Counted from the first letter of the stretch, positions 1-8,551 are shown. The stretch is 11,611 bases of DNA from a bacterium (GCA_026418655.1 JAOAAW010000178.1:1-11611), one strand, 5' to 3'. A program made the numbers and translations. Notes: generated from the sequence alone by a model not told the origin.

Positions 1-17
1 ATGTGTATAAGAGACAG
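1..17. other. Residual Tn5 mosaic-end (Nextera-type) sequencing adapter
   Basis: These 17 bases are identical to the last 17 bases of the 19-base synthetic Tn5 mosaic end (AGATGTGTATAAGAGACAG) used in transposase-based library preparation. The native IS50 outer and inner ends differ from this hybrid sequence, so a real transposon end is unlikely. The sequence sits exactly at the window edge and interrupts a coding frame, as expected for untrimmed adapter at a contig end. It should be masked. The five codons it appears to add to the oxidoreductase (V-S-Y-T-H), and most of the serine codon before them, are artefactual. Confidence 0.93.
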
Positions 18-759
18 ATATTGAATGATGCTGTCCACCAAGTTCAATCCACCAATATCCCATTTCAAGCCACCCGTGTCCATTTCTTCCATAGGGCATA
101 TCATCACAATTATCAAACCTATAGGCATACGAAGGTGGCTCAAATTTTTGCACACTGTCATATTCTTTTGCCATAAATAAGCAACTCATTCCCATAGTAC
201 AACTATCCGCTTGTTCTGGGGCATGCGATTCATTAAATTCATTCCTTCCCTCTCTTCCCATCCTGAACATTGCACCGGTTAATGGCGCTAAAATACCGTC
301 TCCAGAACAATCCGCAAAAATCTTTGCTTTCACTCTATGAAGTGTCTGGGTTGTGGTCTGCCAGCCTGAAACAGAAAAAATCAAATTATCTCTGACTTCT
401 GCGTCAAAACATGAACAATTGAGAAGAAGAGTAATACTGGGTTCTGCCTTGATTTTCTCGTAAAGAATAAGGTCCCATATTGAATAACTTCTGTTTGGAT
501 TTCTTGAAAGATTTTCAAGCCGCAGTTCTTCAAGAACACCTGTTTCCCTCATATTTTTTATCCGGTTATGTCTATCAGCACCACATATATGAACACGACA
601 TTCACTTGAAGAATTTCCGCCCAGAACAGGTCTATCGTGGATCAAAACCACAGAAACACCATTTCTTGCCGCGCTGATTGCTGCGCATATTCCTGCCATA
701 CCACCGCCAACAACACAAAAATCAACATCATGAATTTCTTCTTTTATAGTCCTCTTCAT
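1..759 (-). CDS. FAD-dependent oxidoreductase (PF12831-like), N-terminal part, cut by contig end
   Basis: The frame opens at ATG 759 and runs without a stop to the window edge. About 247 genomic residues are present and the C-terminal half is missing. Residues 16-23 hold the dinucleotide-binding GxGxxG (G18, G20, G23) right after a hydrophobic strand. The motif DRPVLGGNSSSE follows at 42-53. A second FAD-contacting segment, DCSGDG, lies at 150-155, followed by an RMGREGRNEFNES stretch at 166-178 that resembles PF12831 proteins. The residue that usually binds the adenosine ribose as Glu is His41; non-acidic residues there are, from memory, common in this family. There is no signal peptide, so it is probably cytoplasmic. 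Relatives often sit with carbohydrate-use genes, but the substrate cannot be inferred. Its ATG overlaps the TGA of the upstream gene (ATGA), and AGGAG lies 8 bases upstream. Confidence 0.9.
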   Translation of the reverse strand, partial: MKRTIKEEIHDVDFCVVGGGMAGICAAISAARNGVSVVLIHDRPVLGGNSSSECRVHICGADRHNRIKNMRETGVLEELRLENLSRNPNRSYSIWDLILYEKIKAEPSITLLLNCSCFDAEVRDNLIFSVSGWQTTTQTLHRVKAKIFADCSGDGILAPLTGAMFRMGREGRNEFNESHAPEQADSCTMGMSCLFMAKEYDSVQKFEPPSYAYRFDNCDDMPYGRNGHGWLEMGYWWIELGGQHHSISVSYTH

Positions 760-2762
760 TTCTCTATCTCCTGTAATCTCTGTTTCGCAGTCTTTGAAAT
801 CTGTGTTTGGGGAAATTTCTCAATGATATCTTTCAGAATGGCACTGGCATTTTCTTTTTCATCTCTTGCGATACATATTTCAGCCTTCCAGTACATCGCC
901 CAGCCATAATAAGGATCATCCTGCTGGCATATTTTTGTAAATATTTCAATCTCTCTCAATGCCCTTTCAAAATCTTTTGCTCCACAATATGCCCTTGCAT
1001 AAAGAATAGACCAGTTCCCAGTCAATTTACATACCGGTATTTCTTCTGCCCATAACATCAGTTTTTCAATAGCGGTTGAAAAATCATTTCTTTTCAGATA
1101 AAAAGAAACCTGCTGGTAAAATGTGCCTGATTTTCTTTCAATGTCTGTATCAGTAACAACACTTTCATAAAATTTCAAAGCTTTTTGTTTATCACCTTTG
1201 CACCTCGCTATATCTCCAAGCCCGATGGTAGCAGCTTTCTTAATTTTATTCGGAACTTCGTTGCAGGAAAGAACCATATTAAACTGTTCTTCAGCTCTAT
1301 CAAGTTGACCTGTCTCAATGTATACCTGACCGAGTTTAATCCTTGCTTCAGCAAGGTTTTCTCCAAGTATCAATTTTTTATAGATACCCTCTGCCTCATT
1401 ATATTTTTTTAGTTGTATTGCAAGTTCACCGGCTATAAACGATATTCTTATCCAGTGTTGTTGTTCAATCTCTCTTTCCAAAAGTTTATTATAGCAATCA
1501 AATTCTTTTTCCTTTACATCGTAATTGTTGAAAATTTCAGCAAGTGTCAGGAGTTCCTGTTCTGGCAACTTTGCAAGATCAAATTGCTGGAATTCTTCAA
1601 TATACTCTTTCTGGCTTCGGGAAACCAGAACCAAAGTACTGTAGTCCTGCTCTGGTACAACCCTCATTGAAACTGTATCCGAATTACCCTGGCTATCCTT
1701 CACCGTAAGCGTGACATCGTAATTTTTCTTAACAAAATATGTATGAACAGGATTTTTTTCATTGCTTGTCTGTCCATCTCCAAAATCCCAGAACCAGGAA
1801 ACTATGTCATTTTTTCCATTAGATAAATCATTGAATTGAAATGTTATAAATTCCCATTTTTCCCTGTAAAGATAATTTATGTTTTTCCATGAAAAAAAAG
1901 CACTAACTGGAGAATTGTATTTTTCAATTCGACTGATTTTTGCCTCAAGTACAGGTAGAAAAAAATCATCACTGATAATGTTAAACTTCTCCTCTTCTGG
2001 CCTTTTCATTGCGCAAACTGCATAGACCCAGCCCGGGAACTCAAAATGATAATAAACAAGGCGGTGAAGGCCTGGTTCCAATTCCACACTACCAGAGTGC
2101 TCTGGTCTGATAAAACCTTCCACCCATCGCCTTCCAGTTTTTGAAGCAACTATCCTGTCATCAACAAAAACAATAGAAGGTCCACAAGAGGTGGTACCAA
2201 ATGATATGGTCTCCTTCTTATGCAGGTAAAAAAAGCCTGTATAAACCCTTAGAAAATATCCTGTTGGTGTTATGGGATTGCTGGCATCAAAGATATTCTT
2301 TCTCAATGTGGCTGCTACAAAATTTTCCTTTTTCTTACTCTCGTCAATAATTTTTTTACAACTGTCCAGTGTATCAACATTATCACCCTTCAGATTATAA
2401 AGTTCAAGCAAGACTCCTCTTTGAGGTCTGTAATTAAAATTAAGAGCACTGGCTTCAGTGTTTCCACAAAACAAAAAAACTTTTCTTCCTGCAGCAGGAA
2501 AATACATTTCATAATAATTGCCGGGCCCTTTTTTAGCAAGAAAAAACTCTATCCCTCTTCCGTTCTCATCAACAATTCTAATATCAGACCCATCTTGTTT
2601 CGCGGGAAGATTTATCCTGACTGTGGCTACCTGTGCAACGGGCAAATTATCTTTTGCTTCAGGGATAAGCAGTTCTACACGATATCTATAACTCGCAAGC
2701 CAGGTATCAGAATAAACCAAAGAGGCAGACAAAATAAACAACAAAAACCCGATTTTTTTCAT
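756..2762 (-). CDS. Secreted PA14-like / PKD / TPR protein
   Basis: The protein has 668 residues from ATG 2762. A GTG at 2792 is in frame but would put ten residues ahead of a clean signal peptide (MKKIGFLLFILSASLVYS, 1-18, likely cleaved before D19), so 2762 is preferred. It has no lipobox cysteine. Residues 20-120 are a beta-rich region without a known match. Residues 165-255 resemble a PA14-type beta barrel (F199-V200-D201-D202, then a GSVELEPGLHRLVYY strand pair at 224-238). Residues 295-370 are a PKD domain with the diagnostic WDFGDG at 325-330. From about 400 to the end come helical hairpins of TPR type, clearest at 471-499, 508-536, 583-611 and 618-652. The likely place is the periplasm or cell surface, with binding rather than catalysis. 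It starts in an ATGA overlap with the upstream gene and ends in another with the oxidoreductase. No exact family is recognised. Confidence 0.88.
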   Translation of the reverse strand: MKKIGFLLFILSASLVYSDTWLASYRYRVELLIPEAKDNLPVAQVATVRINLPAKQDGSDIRIVDENGRGIEFFLAKKGPGNYYEMYFPAAGRKVFLFCGNTEASALNFNYRPQRGVLLELYNLKGDNVDTLDSCKKIIDESKKKENFVAATLRKNIFDASNPITPTGYFLRVYTGFFYLHKKETISFGTTSCGPSIVFVDDRIVASKTGRRWVEGFIRPEHSGSVELEPGLHRLVYYHFEFPGWVYAVCAMKRPEEEKFNIISDDFFLPVLEAKISRIEKYNSPVSAFFSWKNINYLYREKWEFITFQFNDLSNGKNDIVSWFWDFGDGQTSNEKNPVHTYFVKKNYDVTLTVKDSQGNSDTVSMRVVPEQDYSTLVLVSRSQKEYIEEFQQFDLAKLPEQELLTLAEIFNNYDVKEKEFDCYNKLLEREIEQQHWIRISFIAGELAIQLKKYNEAEGIYKKLILGENLAEARIKLGQVYIETGQLDRAEEQFNMVLSCNEVPNKIKKAATIGLGDIARCKGDKQKALKFYESVVTDTDIERKSGTFYQQVSFYLKRNDFSTAIEKLMLWAEEIPVCKLTGNWSILYARAYCGAKDFERALREIEIFTKICQQDDPYYGWAMYWKAEICIARDEKENASAILKDIIEKFPQTQISKTAKQRLQEIEK
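768..772 (-). promoter_or_regulatory. Shine-Dalgarno site of the FAD oxidoreductase
   Basis: Read on the minus strand, AGGAG lies 8 bases before ATG 759, inside the last codons of the PKD/TPR gene. It is the clearest ribosome binding site in the window. It supports the chosen start and suggests that ribosomes can reinitiate or load here rather than depend only on the ATGA overlap. Confidence 0.75.
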
Positions 2763-3697
2763 TTCTTTATCATTGAAATATCTGAAAACCACACATCACC
2801 AGGACTACCATAGACATATAGTTTTAGACGCATCCATTTGACTTCTGGATTTGTGAATTTAACTTTTCGCACTTGTTTTTCCCATGTCTGATTTATAGGC
2901 TGGTGATAGAAGCATTCATTTCTCTCTATTCTCCGTCTTCTTCCTCCAACAATTCCCCAGCCCTCAACAAAGATAATAATTGTTGGACCGGATGTTTTTG
3001 TTCTTACGCTCAAAATATATTCTCCAGGAGAAGAAATTTCATGAAATATAGAAGATGCCCAATAACCTTCTGTTTCTGCTGTTTTTCTGTCAACCGAATA
3101 CATCAGAAATTTTTGCGATGAATCCCATCTGGTTCTGTCATCAAGTACTTTCCAGCCGTAAGGAGTACCATCTTCTCCCTGTGAAAAATCACCATTTATT
3201 ATCAAATTATCTCCTCTTCTTGTTCCTTTTGTTGGCAATACAGTAAAAGTCACTGCATTTGAAGTTTTATTGAGCCAGCAAAAATTTACATTGAATGTCG
3301 CTGGAAGTTTGACCGGATAATAATCATAAAAAAAAGGAATACGAATCTTATAGGTTTCGCCTGGATTAAGAACTATGGGTTTATAGTTTTTATTCGTCTG
3401 CGGGCTATGAGGTTTTGGTTCAGGCGGCATATGATTGGTAAAATTGGTCATTTCAGGAATTCCTTCAATTTTAAGCTTATGGAGATTTCCTATATACATC
3501 AGGTTATTTTCTCTTGGCTGAAGAAACTCAATGACATGCGTTTCAATTTCTGATGAATCGTTGAGAATGGTAAGATTAAGAAATATTGTTTCCTCTTCTT
3601 GATAGATCATTTTCGGACTTTCAAGGACAAGTTGCATTCCCCAGAGAAACCCTGAAAAAATTAGAAAAATTATATTACCTGCCTGAAATATTTTCAT
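2759..3697 (-). CDS. Secreted protein with CBM/jelly-roll-like C-terminal domain
   Basis: The protein has 312 residues and starts with a hydrophobic export signal at about 7-20 (AGNIIFLIFSGFLWG); the cleavage site is unclear. Residues 22-155 are beta-rich and Ig-like, with strands around 32-45, 107-121 and 132-153 and a Pro-rich loop at 90-100. Residues 163-312 begin with NLIINGDFS and GTPYGW and then alternate strands. This opening is typical of CBM4/9-type and galactose-binding-like jelly-roll domains in extracellular proteins. A basic patch GGRRRRIER at 251-259 is unusual in such a domain. The gene overlaps the end of the DUF4175-like gene by 23 bases, with a weak GAGA element before its ATG. 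Its own TGA overlaps the next ATG. Ligand binding on glycans or envelope proteins is inferred only from the fold. Confidence 0.85.
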   Translation of the reverse strand: MKIFQAGNIIFLIFSGFLWGMQLVLESPKMIYQEEETIFLNLTILNDSSEIETHVIEFLQPRENNLMYIGNLHKLKIEGIPEMTNFTNHMPPEPKPHSPQTNKNYKPIVLNPGETYKIRIPFFYDYYPVKLPATFNVNFCWLNKTSNAVTFTVLPTKGTRRGDNLIINGDFSQGEDGTPYGWKVLDDRTRWDSSQKFLMYSVDRKTAETEGYWASSIFHEISSPGEYILSVRTKTSGPTIIIFVEGWGIVGGRRRRIERNECFYHQPINQTWEKQVRKVKFTNPEVKWMRLKLYVYGSPGDVWFSDISMIKK

Positions 3698-6407
3698 AGT
3701 ATTTTCTCACAATTGACTCATAACCTGTCGGAATTTTTTCATCCCAGATACTTCCAAGTTCCTTTTTGGTTTTTTCAACTTTTCCTGAATTTTCAACCCT
3801 TACAATTGCCTGATGGGTAAGTATCTGTCGCGCTTGTTTAAGATTTGTGATAACCATCTGGTTTGTTGTAAGAAGAGTATTATACCTTCCTTCTTTCAAC
3901 TGGATATTAAATTGTTTCATTGCAGAAATTGATTGTTCAAGCTGCGGATTATAGATATTCAAAATCTTCAGCTCCCTTTCTAATTTTTCTGCTCTTTCTA
4001 TCAGCTTTGTCTGTTTTTCAGCAATTTCAGCATACTTAAATGACATATCCTGAACAGGACCCCTCAAACCAGATGGTCCCCATCCGCTTGCTTTGCCGCC
4101 ACCGGTTGGACCAAGTTGATTTTCTCCGCTTGCATCCTGAACCTGACCCGGTTCTATATTATCTGGTGTCAGCCGTGCAGGCGTTTGCCTGCCACCCTTA
4201 CCCTGGGCTGTTTTTTCAACCATTTCTCCATAAGACCTGCCTGTTCTTCCTTCGCCGCTTCTTCCACCGACTTCTTGCTGATTCGGCAGCACATTTCCTG
4301 TAATTCCCTTTGCACTCATATTACTTATTGAACCATCCATGGCTGTCCAGCCAGCACCCTTATCAAGACTATCCATCCACGAACTTGTAATATCTTCAAT
4401 CTCCTCAGTCATATCTTCAACCTGCTCGATCAGTTCGCCTATAATATCTTCCAGTTCTGAAGGAAGTTCTGCTTCAGGAGCCATAGTCACTTTCGATGGT
4501 TCCTGGTGGTCCCATTTGATAGAATCAGGTCCTTCTGCAAGCCACCTTTCAATGTTTGATACAAGTTCTTCTGCAAGTTCCAGTCCCATCTGCGACTCCT
4601 GGATTGGAATTGTCATAGGTTTTCCTCTCGCAATAGCATCTGATGCTGCTTGAAGATGAGATATCATTTCAACAAATTCGTCAGAAAGGGTAAACTTTCC
4701 CTGCGTCTGCTGGGCAAGTTTATTAAGATCATTCACTATTTTTTGAAACATCTCTGCCCACTTCTTCTCTTTTTCTGCAATATTTTGCAATTCCGAGGGG
4801 TCTGCTATATTCTTTGTCTTTCCAAGTTTTTTTGCTGCCTCAATTACATTTTTCTGTTCTTCTATAAATTTTTCAAGTAGTTTTCTTGCTTGTTCCATCT
4901 GAGATTGCAGTTTTTTTTCCTCAGAATTTTTCTTTTTCAAAAAACCTTCTGGCGTTGATGAAGGCGAGTAAATAAAATAAATCGAAGATCTTCCGATATT
5001 ACCTGCAGGAGAAAAATCTGTACATTCGGCATAATAGGCAATTTTTGAATATCCTGAAGGAATTTTCAAGAAAGTATTTACTACCATCTCTTTTTTTCTG
5101 TCTCCTGTTGTTTGAAAAAAGACCCTATCATTACTTGAAATATCTGTTTCGCCAGAACGAATCTTGAATTTTATTAAGTTGATACCGAAATCATCAGAAA
5201 TTTTCAATTTTATAGGTACCAGTGTACCCGGATTAGCAACAATATCCTTTCCCGGAGAAATAAATTCACAGAAAGGTATCTGGTCAAAAACAGGAACAAT
5301 TCTTTCCTTCTGACTGAAAAGTGTCTTTTTCATTGCGAGGTCAAAGTACTGAATCTGGTAGAATCCAGCCTCCCTGAGGGTGAACGTAAAAGATTTTGTT
5401 TTAGACCTGCCCTTGTTTTGTATTACAGTTCCATCACTGAAAAACATGGCTGCGTTACCGACAACATTATTAAAATAAAACTCAACAGTGACCTTTGTTC
5501 CTGGAAGCGCGCTGATCTGTGAAAAATCTCTTTCAAATACTGCTGACTTCAATCCTGTGTAAGAAGGATACTGATAATACACCCTCATTTTTTTGATTAG
5601 TGTTCTGTCAACAACATTAACCTTATACCATAGAGTTTTTTTACCATTCAGTACAATCCTGTAAGAAAAAGAATCATTCACCTCAGGAAAAGTATAAATG
5701 AACACAGATCCATCTTTTACCATTTTTTCAAGTCTGTCTTTATTACTCCTTATCTCAATAGCCGGGATTTTGTCATCTCGTATTAGTGCCCTAACCACAA
5801 GTGGAGAGCCTCTTTCGATAGAACAATTCCCTGGTTCAACAACAATATCTGAACTTCCAGAGACAAAAATTCTGGAGAGAACATTTTTTGTGGCTTCTGG
5901 AGCCAGAACCCAGCATATAAAAAGAAGCAATATTCCTGTTAATGTCAGGATTAACAATTTCCTTAATCTTTTTCTTTCAATAATACCTCTGACTGGAGAT
6001 GTTGAAAGGGCATCAACTGTTTTTTCCTTTAGCAGTTCAATAAAAACTTGTGGATACCTGTCTGTTTTTCTATCCAGCTGGACAGAATTTATTAGAAGAT
6101 TATTCAAAAAAGGAAGTTTTTTCTCTATTTTTAACGCCACTTCATCTGTTGAAAGTCTGGTCCATGTATGAAGGAGATAAAAAATTTTGGCCACGACTAT
6201 GAAAAAAAGGGAGAACATAATGTATCTGTAAATGTCAACATACATTGCAAAAAGAGGGAAGAACCTATCAATTATTATCAACATCAGCAATAACATTGAA
6301 AACACAACGATAAACAGAAAAATAATTTCCTTTATTTCCCTGTTCCTTTCCAAATTCCTGTATTCACCAAGATACTTTTGAATATAATCAAATTGTGTCT
6401 TGTTCAT
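3675..6407 (-). CDS. DUF4175-like membrane protein with periplasmic beta domains, coiled coils and Gly-rich linker
   Basis: The protein has 910 residues. Three membrane segments are visible at about 27-46, 58-79 and 149-168. A conserved-looking amphipathic stretch (LSTDEVALKIEKKLP, 85-99) lies between the second and third, as in DUF4175-type proteins of MoxR/BatA operons. The large remainder would be periplasmic: beta-rich Ig-like repeats at 185-265, 270-365 and 375-475 (PSYTG at 281-285 is a typical family element), charged coiled coil at 488-565, acidic helices at 640-672, a Gly/Ser-rich linker at about 684-785, then a second coiled coil at 790-880. The tail IPTGYESIVRKYYENI (892-907) resembles the closing motif of related proteins. 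No catalytic motif is seen. It is likely a membrane-anchored scaffold working with the two vWA proteins encoded just upstream. The start has GAGGAG 12 bases before it. Confidence 0.88.
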   Translation of the reverse strand: MNKTQFDYIQKYLGEYRNLERNREIKEIIFLFIVVFSMLLLMLIIIDRFFPLFAMYVDIYRYIMFSLFFIVVAKIFYLLHTWTRLSTDEVALKIEKKLPFLNNLLINSVQLDRKTDRYPQVFIELLKEKTVDALSTSPVRGIIERKRLRKLLILTLTGILLLFICWVLAPEATKNVLSRIFVSGSSDIVVEPGNCSIERGSPLVVRALIRDDKIPAIEIRSNKDRLEKMVKDGSVFIYTFPEVNDSFSYRIVLNGKKTLWYKVNVVDRTLIKKMRVYYQYPSYTGLKSAVFERDFSQISALPGTKVTVEFYFNNVVGNAAMFFSDGTVIQNKGRSKTKSFTFTLREAGFYQIQYFDLAMKKTLFSQKERIVPVFDQIPFCEFISPGKDIVANPGTLVPIKLKISDDFGINLIKFKIRSGETDISSNDRVFFQTTGDRKKEMVVNTFLKIPSGYSKIAYYAECTDFSPAGNIGRSSIYFIYSPSSTPEGFLKKKNSEEKKLQSQMEQARKLLEKFIEEQKNVIEAAKKLGKTKNIADPSELQNIAEKEKKWAEMFQKIVNDLNKLAQQTQGKFTLSDEFVEMISHLQAASDAIARGKPMTIPIQESQMGLELAEELVSNIERWLAEGPDSIKWDHQEPSKVTMAPEAELPSELEDIIGELIEQVEDMTEEIEDITSSWMDSLDKGAGWTAMDGSISNMSAKGITGNVLPNQQEVGGRSGEGRTGRSYGEMVEKTAQGKGGRQTPARLTPDNIEPGQVQDASGENQLGPTGGGKASGWGPSGLRGPVQDMSFKYAEIAEKQTKLIERAEKLERELKILNIYNPQLEQSISAMKQFNIQLKEGRYNTLLTTNQMVITNLKQARQILTHQAIVRVENSGKVEKTKKELGSIWDEKIPTGYESIVRKYYENISGR

Positions 6408-6419
6408 CCAGCACTTTTT

Positions 6420-6425
6420 CTCCTC
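6420..6425 (-). promoter_or_regulatory. Shine-Dalgarno site of the DUF4175-like gene
   Basis: GAGGAG on the minus strand lies in the 41-base gap between the second vWA gene (stop at 6449) and ATG 6407. The spacing of 12 bases is longer than the usual 5-9, but no closer candidate start in frame exists. The rest of the gap shows no hairpin with a T-run, so there is no sign of a terminator between the two genes. Confidence 0.6.
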
Positions 6426-6448
6426 AAAAGTAATATCTGCTTTGCTTT

Positions 6449-8551
6449 TTATAGTATATTATTCTTCCTTCTCAAAAACCAGCAAACACTGAGCAATGTA
6501 AATATTGCGGGAATCAAGTATTTTTCGGTTTCATCCGAAACTGCAAATGTTTTTTTCACAGCTGCCCTTCGTACACTGAGTATCTTGTTCAAACCATCTG
6601 CATTCTCAATATCAAAATATAGACCGCCAGAAATTTCTGCAAGCTTTTTAAGATAAATCGTATCCCTGCCGGGATCCTGCGTTTCGCTCCCAATTTCTGT
6701 CACAATAAATTCCTTCTTATTTATCATTTTCTCCTGTCCCTGCGCACAGACAACGTATACTCCTTCTTTCTCCGGTACAAATGTTGCTCTGTTATCCGAT
6801 ACTTTCAAGTCGGTATGAGAACCATCAGGATGGATTACATAAACACTGTAGGTAGTTTTATTGTTGCGTAAAAGAAATTTTATATCAACAACTTCATTTT
6901 TTGCATATATTCTTTTGTCCAGTAGAATCTCAGGTATCTTATCGCCAATTCCAAGATAATTCTCAGGACTGCACAAAAATCGTATAAGCTTGCCCCAGAA
7001 CTCCTCATAGGCAACTTTTTCAGATTGTTGTGTTCCATAATACCATTTCCATGTTGAATCAGTCGCCACAACGACACATTTGCCACCGGGCGCAGTTGTT
7101 GTGACAACCACGGGAATATTATCAAACTCAGGACTTTCAAATAAAATAGCACTTCCACTTCTCACATTTCCTGTTCTGTTTATTCTGTCAAGTAATGGCA
7201 ATGGTTTGAAATCTTCAAAAACTGGCAGATTTTTTGCTCCATCTCCTGTAACAATTCTCAATGGTCCGTAGATGAAAGTGTTATTGTTTCCTGCCGAAAT
7301 AACAGGAAGAAGATCTTTCAAGGGTTGTCTATTAAGTCCTTTAAGGAAATTTTCCCCACCCATAAATAGGATGCCACCATTGTTTTTTTCAACGAAATTC
7401 TTGAGATTTTGAAGGTCTGATTCAGAAAATGAGGAAAAATCTACGTCTCCGAAAATTATAATATTGAATTTCTGAAGAAATTTTTCATTTCCGAGTATAT
7501 CCGGCGGTATCTCAAGCGATATTCCTCCTGTCTGTTGAAATGTGGATTCCCCAACTCTGACAAGACAAACCGGTTCAATTTTTCTATCGGATTCAAGAAA
7601 TCTTTTGAAAAACTTGTATTCCCAGCGAAGATTTCCTTCAACGTAAAGAATATGAATAACAGGAGAAATAACTCTGACCAGGAAATTAAAATTATTGTTA
7701 TCAGTATTTGTCTCGCCAACACCATGCTGAACTGAAACCTGGTAAAGATAGTCACCCTGAGAAAGGGAAGGAATTTCAAAATCCACTCGATTGAAACCTG
7801 AAACAAGCTCTATTGTTTTGCCCTGAATAAGACTACCAGCCTGTTTGAGTGATACTGAAATTTTTTCGCCATCAAAACCTGACTGACTGATAATCGGACT
7901 TATTTTTAGTGTTTCACCCTCGTATATTGGTGAATTTGTAATAACAGTTGATATTCCAATATCTTTTGCTGATTGTTCGCCTACCCCTACAGTGTAAACT
8001 GGCATGGTTATTTTATTTTTCATTTCCTCCCATGAGACAAACTGATTCTCATAACCATCTGAAATAATAATCACGCCAGAACAATTGCCTGCGTGTCTTT
8101 TCAATGCTTCTGTAACAGAGTATCCTATTTTTGTCGCATTTTGTTCTGCTTTAATACTTTCTATATCTTTTTGTTGTATTGGATCTAACTCAGAACCAAA
8201 ACTGTAATATACAGGTGTATATTTTTTAAAAAATCTGTTTTTTGCAAGAAATTCCCTGGCTCTGTCAATTTTTGAAATTCCAGTCCTATCTCTTGCTTTC
8301 ATACTCGATGATACATCTATCATAACAATAATTGGTTTTCTCAACCTTGTCTTTACATTGACAGAAATTTCTGGCTGGAAAATTGCACACAGAAGTAAGA
8401 ATGCCGCCATGGAATGAAGAAAAATAAAAATTCCTGTTTTTATGCCAGAAAAAAACTTCTTATATGAAACCACAATCGCAAATATGATTGCAGCATAAAA
8501 AAGAATAACAACCATAGAAGGCGCAGCAGAATTAAAATTAATGCTTAACAT
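6449..8551 (-). CDS. Membrane vWA protein with glutamine-amidotransferase-like domain
   Basis: The protein has 700 residues from ATG 8551; a TTG at 8560 is also in frame but sits directly against the ribosome binding site AGAGGA, which is 9 bases from the ATG. Two membrane helices (about 13-30 and 38-58) are followed by a vWA domain at 72-195 with a full MIDAS: D79-V-S81-S-S83, T140 and S164-D165-G166. Beta-rich Ig-like segments follow at 200-295. A LYVEGNLRWEYKFFKR motif at 302-317 marks the start of a class I glutamine-amidotransferase-like fold to about 530. There the expected nucleophile elbow reads GGILFMGGENF (392-402), without the Cys, so the fold is probably non-catalytic. A further beta domain at 540-620 and a C-terminal helix at about 678-694 complete it. 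Most of the chain is predicted periplasmic. It is likely a metal-dependent adhesion partner in the MoxR/Bat module. Confidence 0.9.
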   Translation of the reverse strand: MLSINFNSAAPSMVVILFYAAIIFAIVVSYKKFFSGIKTGIFIFLHSMAAFLLLCAIFQPEISVNVKTRLRKPIIVMIDVSSSMKARDRTGISKIDRAREFLAKNRFFKKYTPVYYSFGSELDPIQQKDIESIKAEQNATKIGYSVTEALKRHAGNCSGVIIISDGYENQFVSWEEMKNKITMPVYTVGVGEQSAKDIGISTVITNSPIYEGETLKISPIISQSGFDGEKISVSLKQAGSLIQGKTIELVSGFNRVDFEIPSLSQGDYLYQVSVQHGVGETNTDNNNFNFLVRVISPVIHILYVEGNLRWEYKFFKRFLESDRKIEPVCLVRVGESTFQQTGGISLEIPPDILGNEKFLQKFNIIIFGDVDFSSFSESDLQNLKNFVEKNNGGILFMGGENFLKGLNRQPLKDLLPVISAGNNNTFIYGPLRIVTGDGAKNLPVFEDFKPLPLLDRINRTGNVRSGSAILFESPEFDNIPVVVTTTAPGGKCVVVATDSTWKWYYGTQQSEKVAYEEFWGKLIRFLCSPENYLGIGDKIPEILLDKRIYAKNEVVDIKFLLRNNKTTYSVYVIHPDGSHTDLKVSDNRATFVPEKEGVYVVCAQGQEKMINKKEFIVTEIGSETQDPGRDTIYLKKLAEISGGLYFDIENADGLNKILSVRRAAVKKTFAVSDETEKYLIPAIFTLLSVCWFLRRKNNIL

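Noticed and set aside
1..19. Real Tn5/IS50 transposon end
   Set aside because: The sequence is the synthetic mosaic end, not the native outer or inner end, lies exactly at the edge, and no transposase or target duplication is present.
2763..2792. GTG start at 2792 giving a 678-residue PKD/TPR protein
   Set aside because: It would place ten charged and polar residues before a complete signal peptide; ATG 2762 forms an ATGA overlap like the one at the other end of the same gene.
3209..3217. RGD tripeptide in the CBM-like protein (residues 161-163)
   Set aside because: A three-residue match in a bacterial interdomain linker is expected by chance and does not indicate integrin binding.
4339..4653. 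Plus-strand 104-codon Ser-rich open frame
   Set aside because: It is the antisense image of the acidic helices of the DUF4175-like protein, whose Glu/Asp codons read as Ser/Ile-rich on the other strand; no ribosome binding site or domain.
5698..6171. Plus-strand 157-codon open frame
   Set aside because: Lies wholly opposite the membrane and first beta domains of the DUF4175-like gene; hydrophobicity mirrors the sense strand and no family resemblance is visible.
6408..6448. Possible terminator or internal promoter in the largest gap of the operon
   Set aside because: The 41 bases show no stem-loop with a T-run and no convincing -35/-10 pair; they hold only the ribosome binding site of the next gene.
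7456..7806. Minus-strand 116-codon open frame in another frame of the second vWA gene
   Set aside because: Out of frame with a protein that is continuous and conserved across this stretch; no evidence of frameshift or dual coding.
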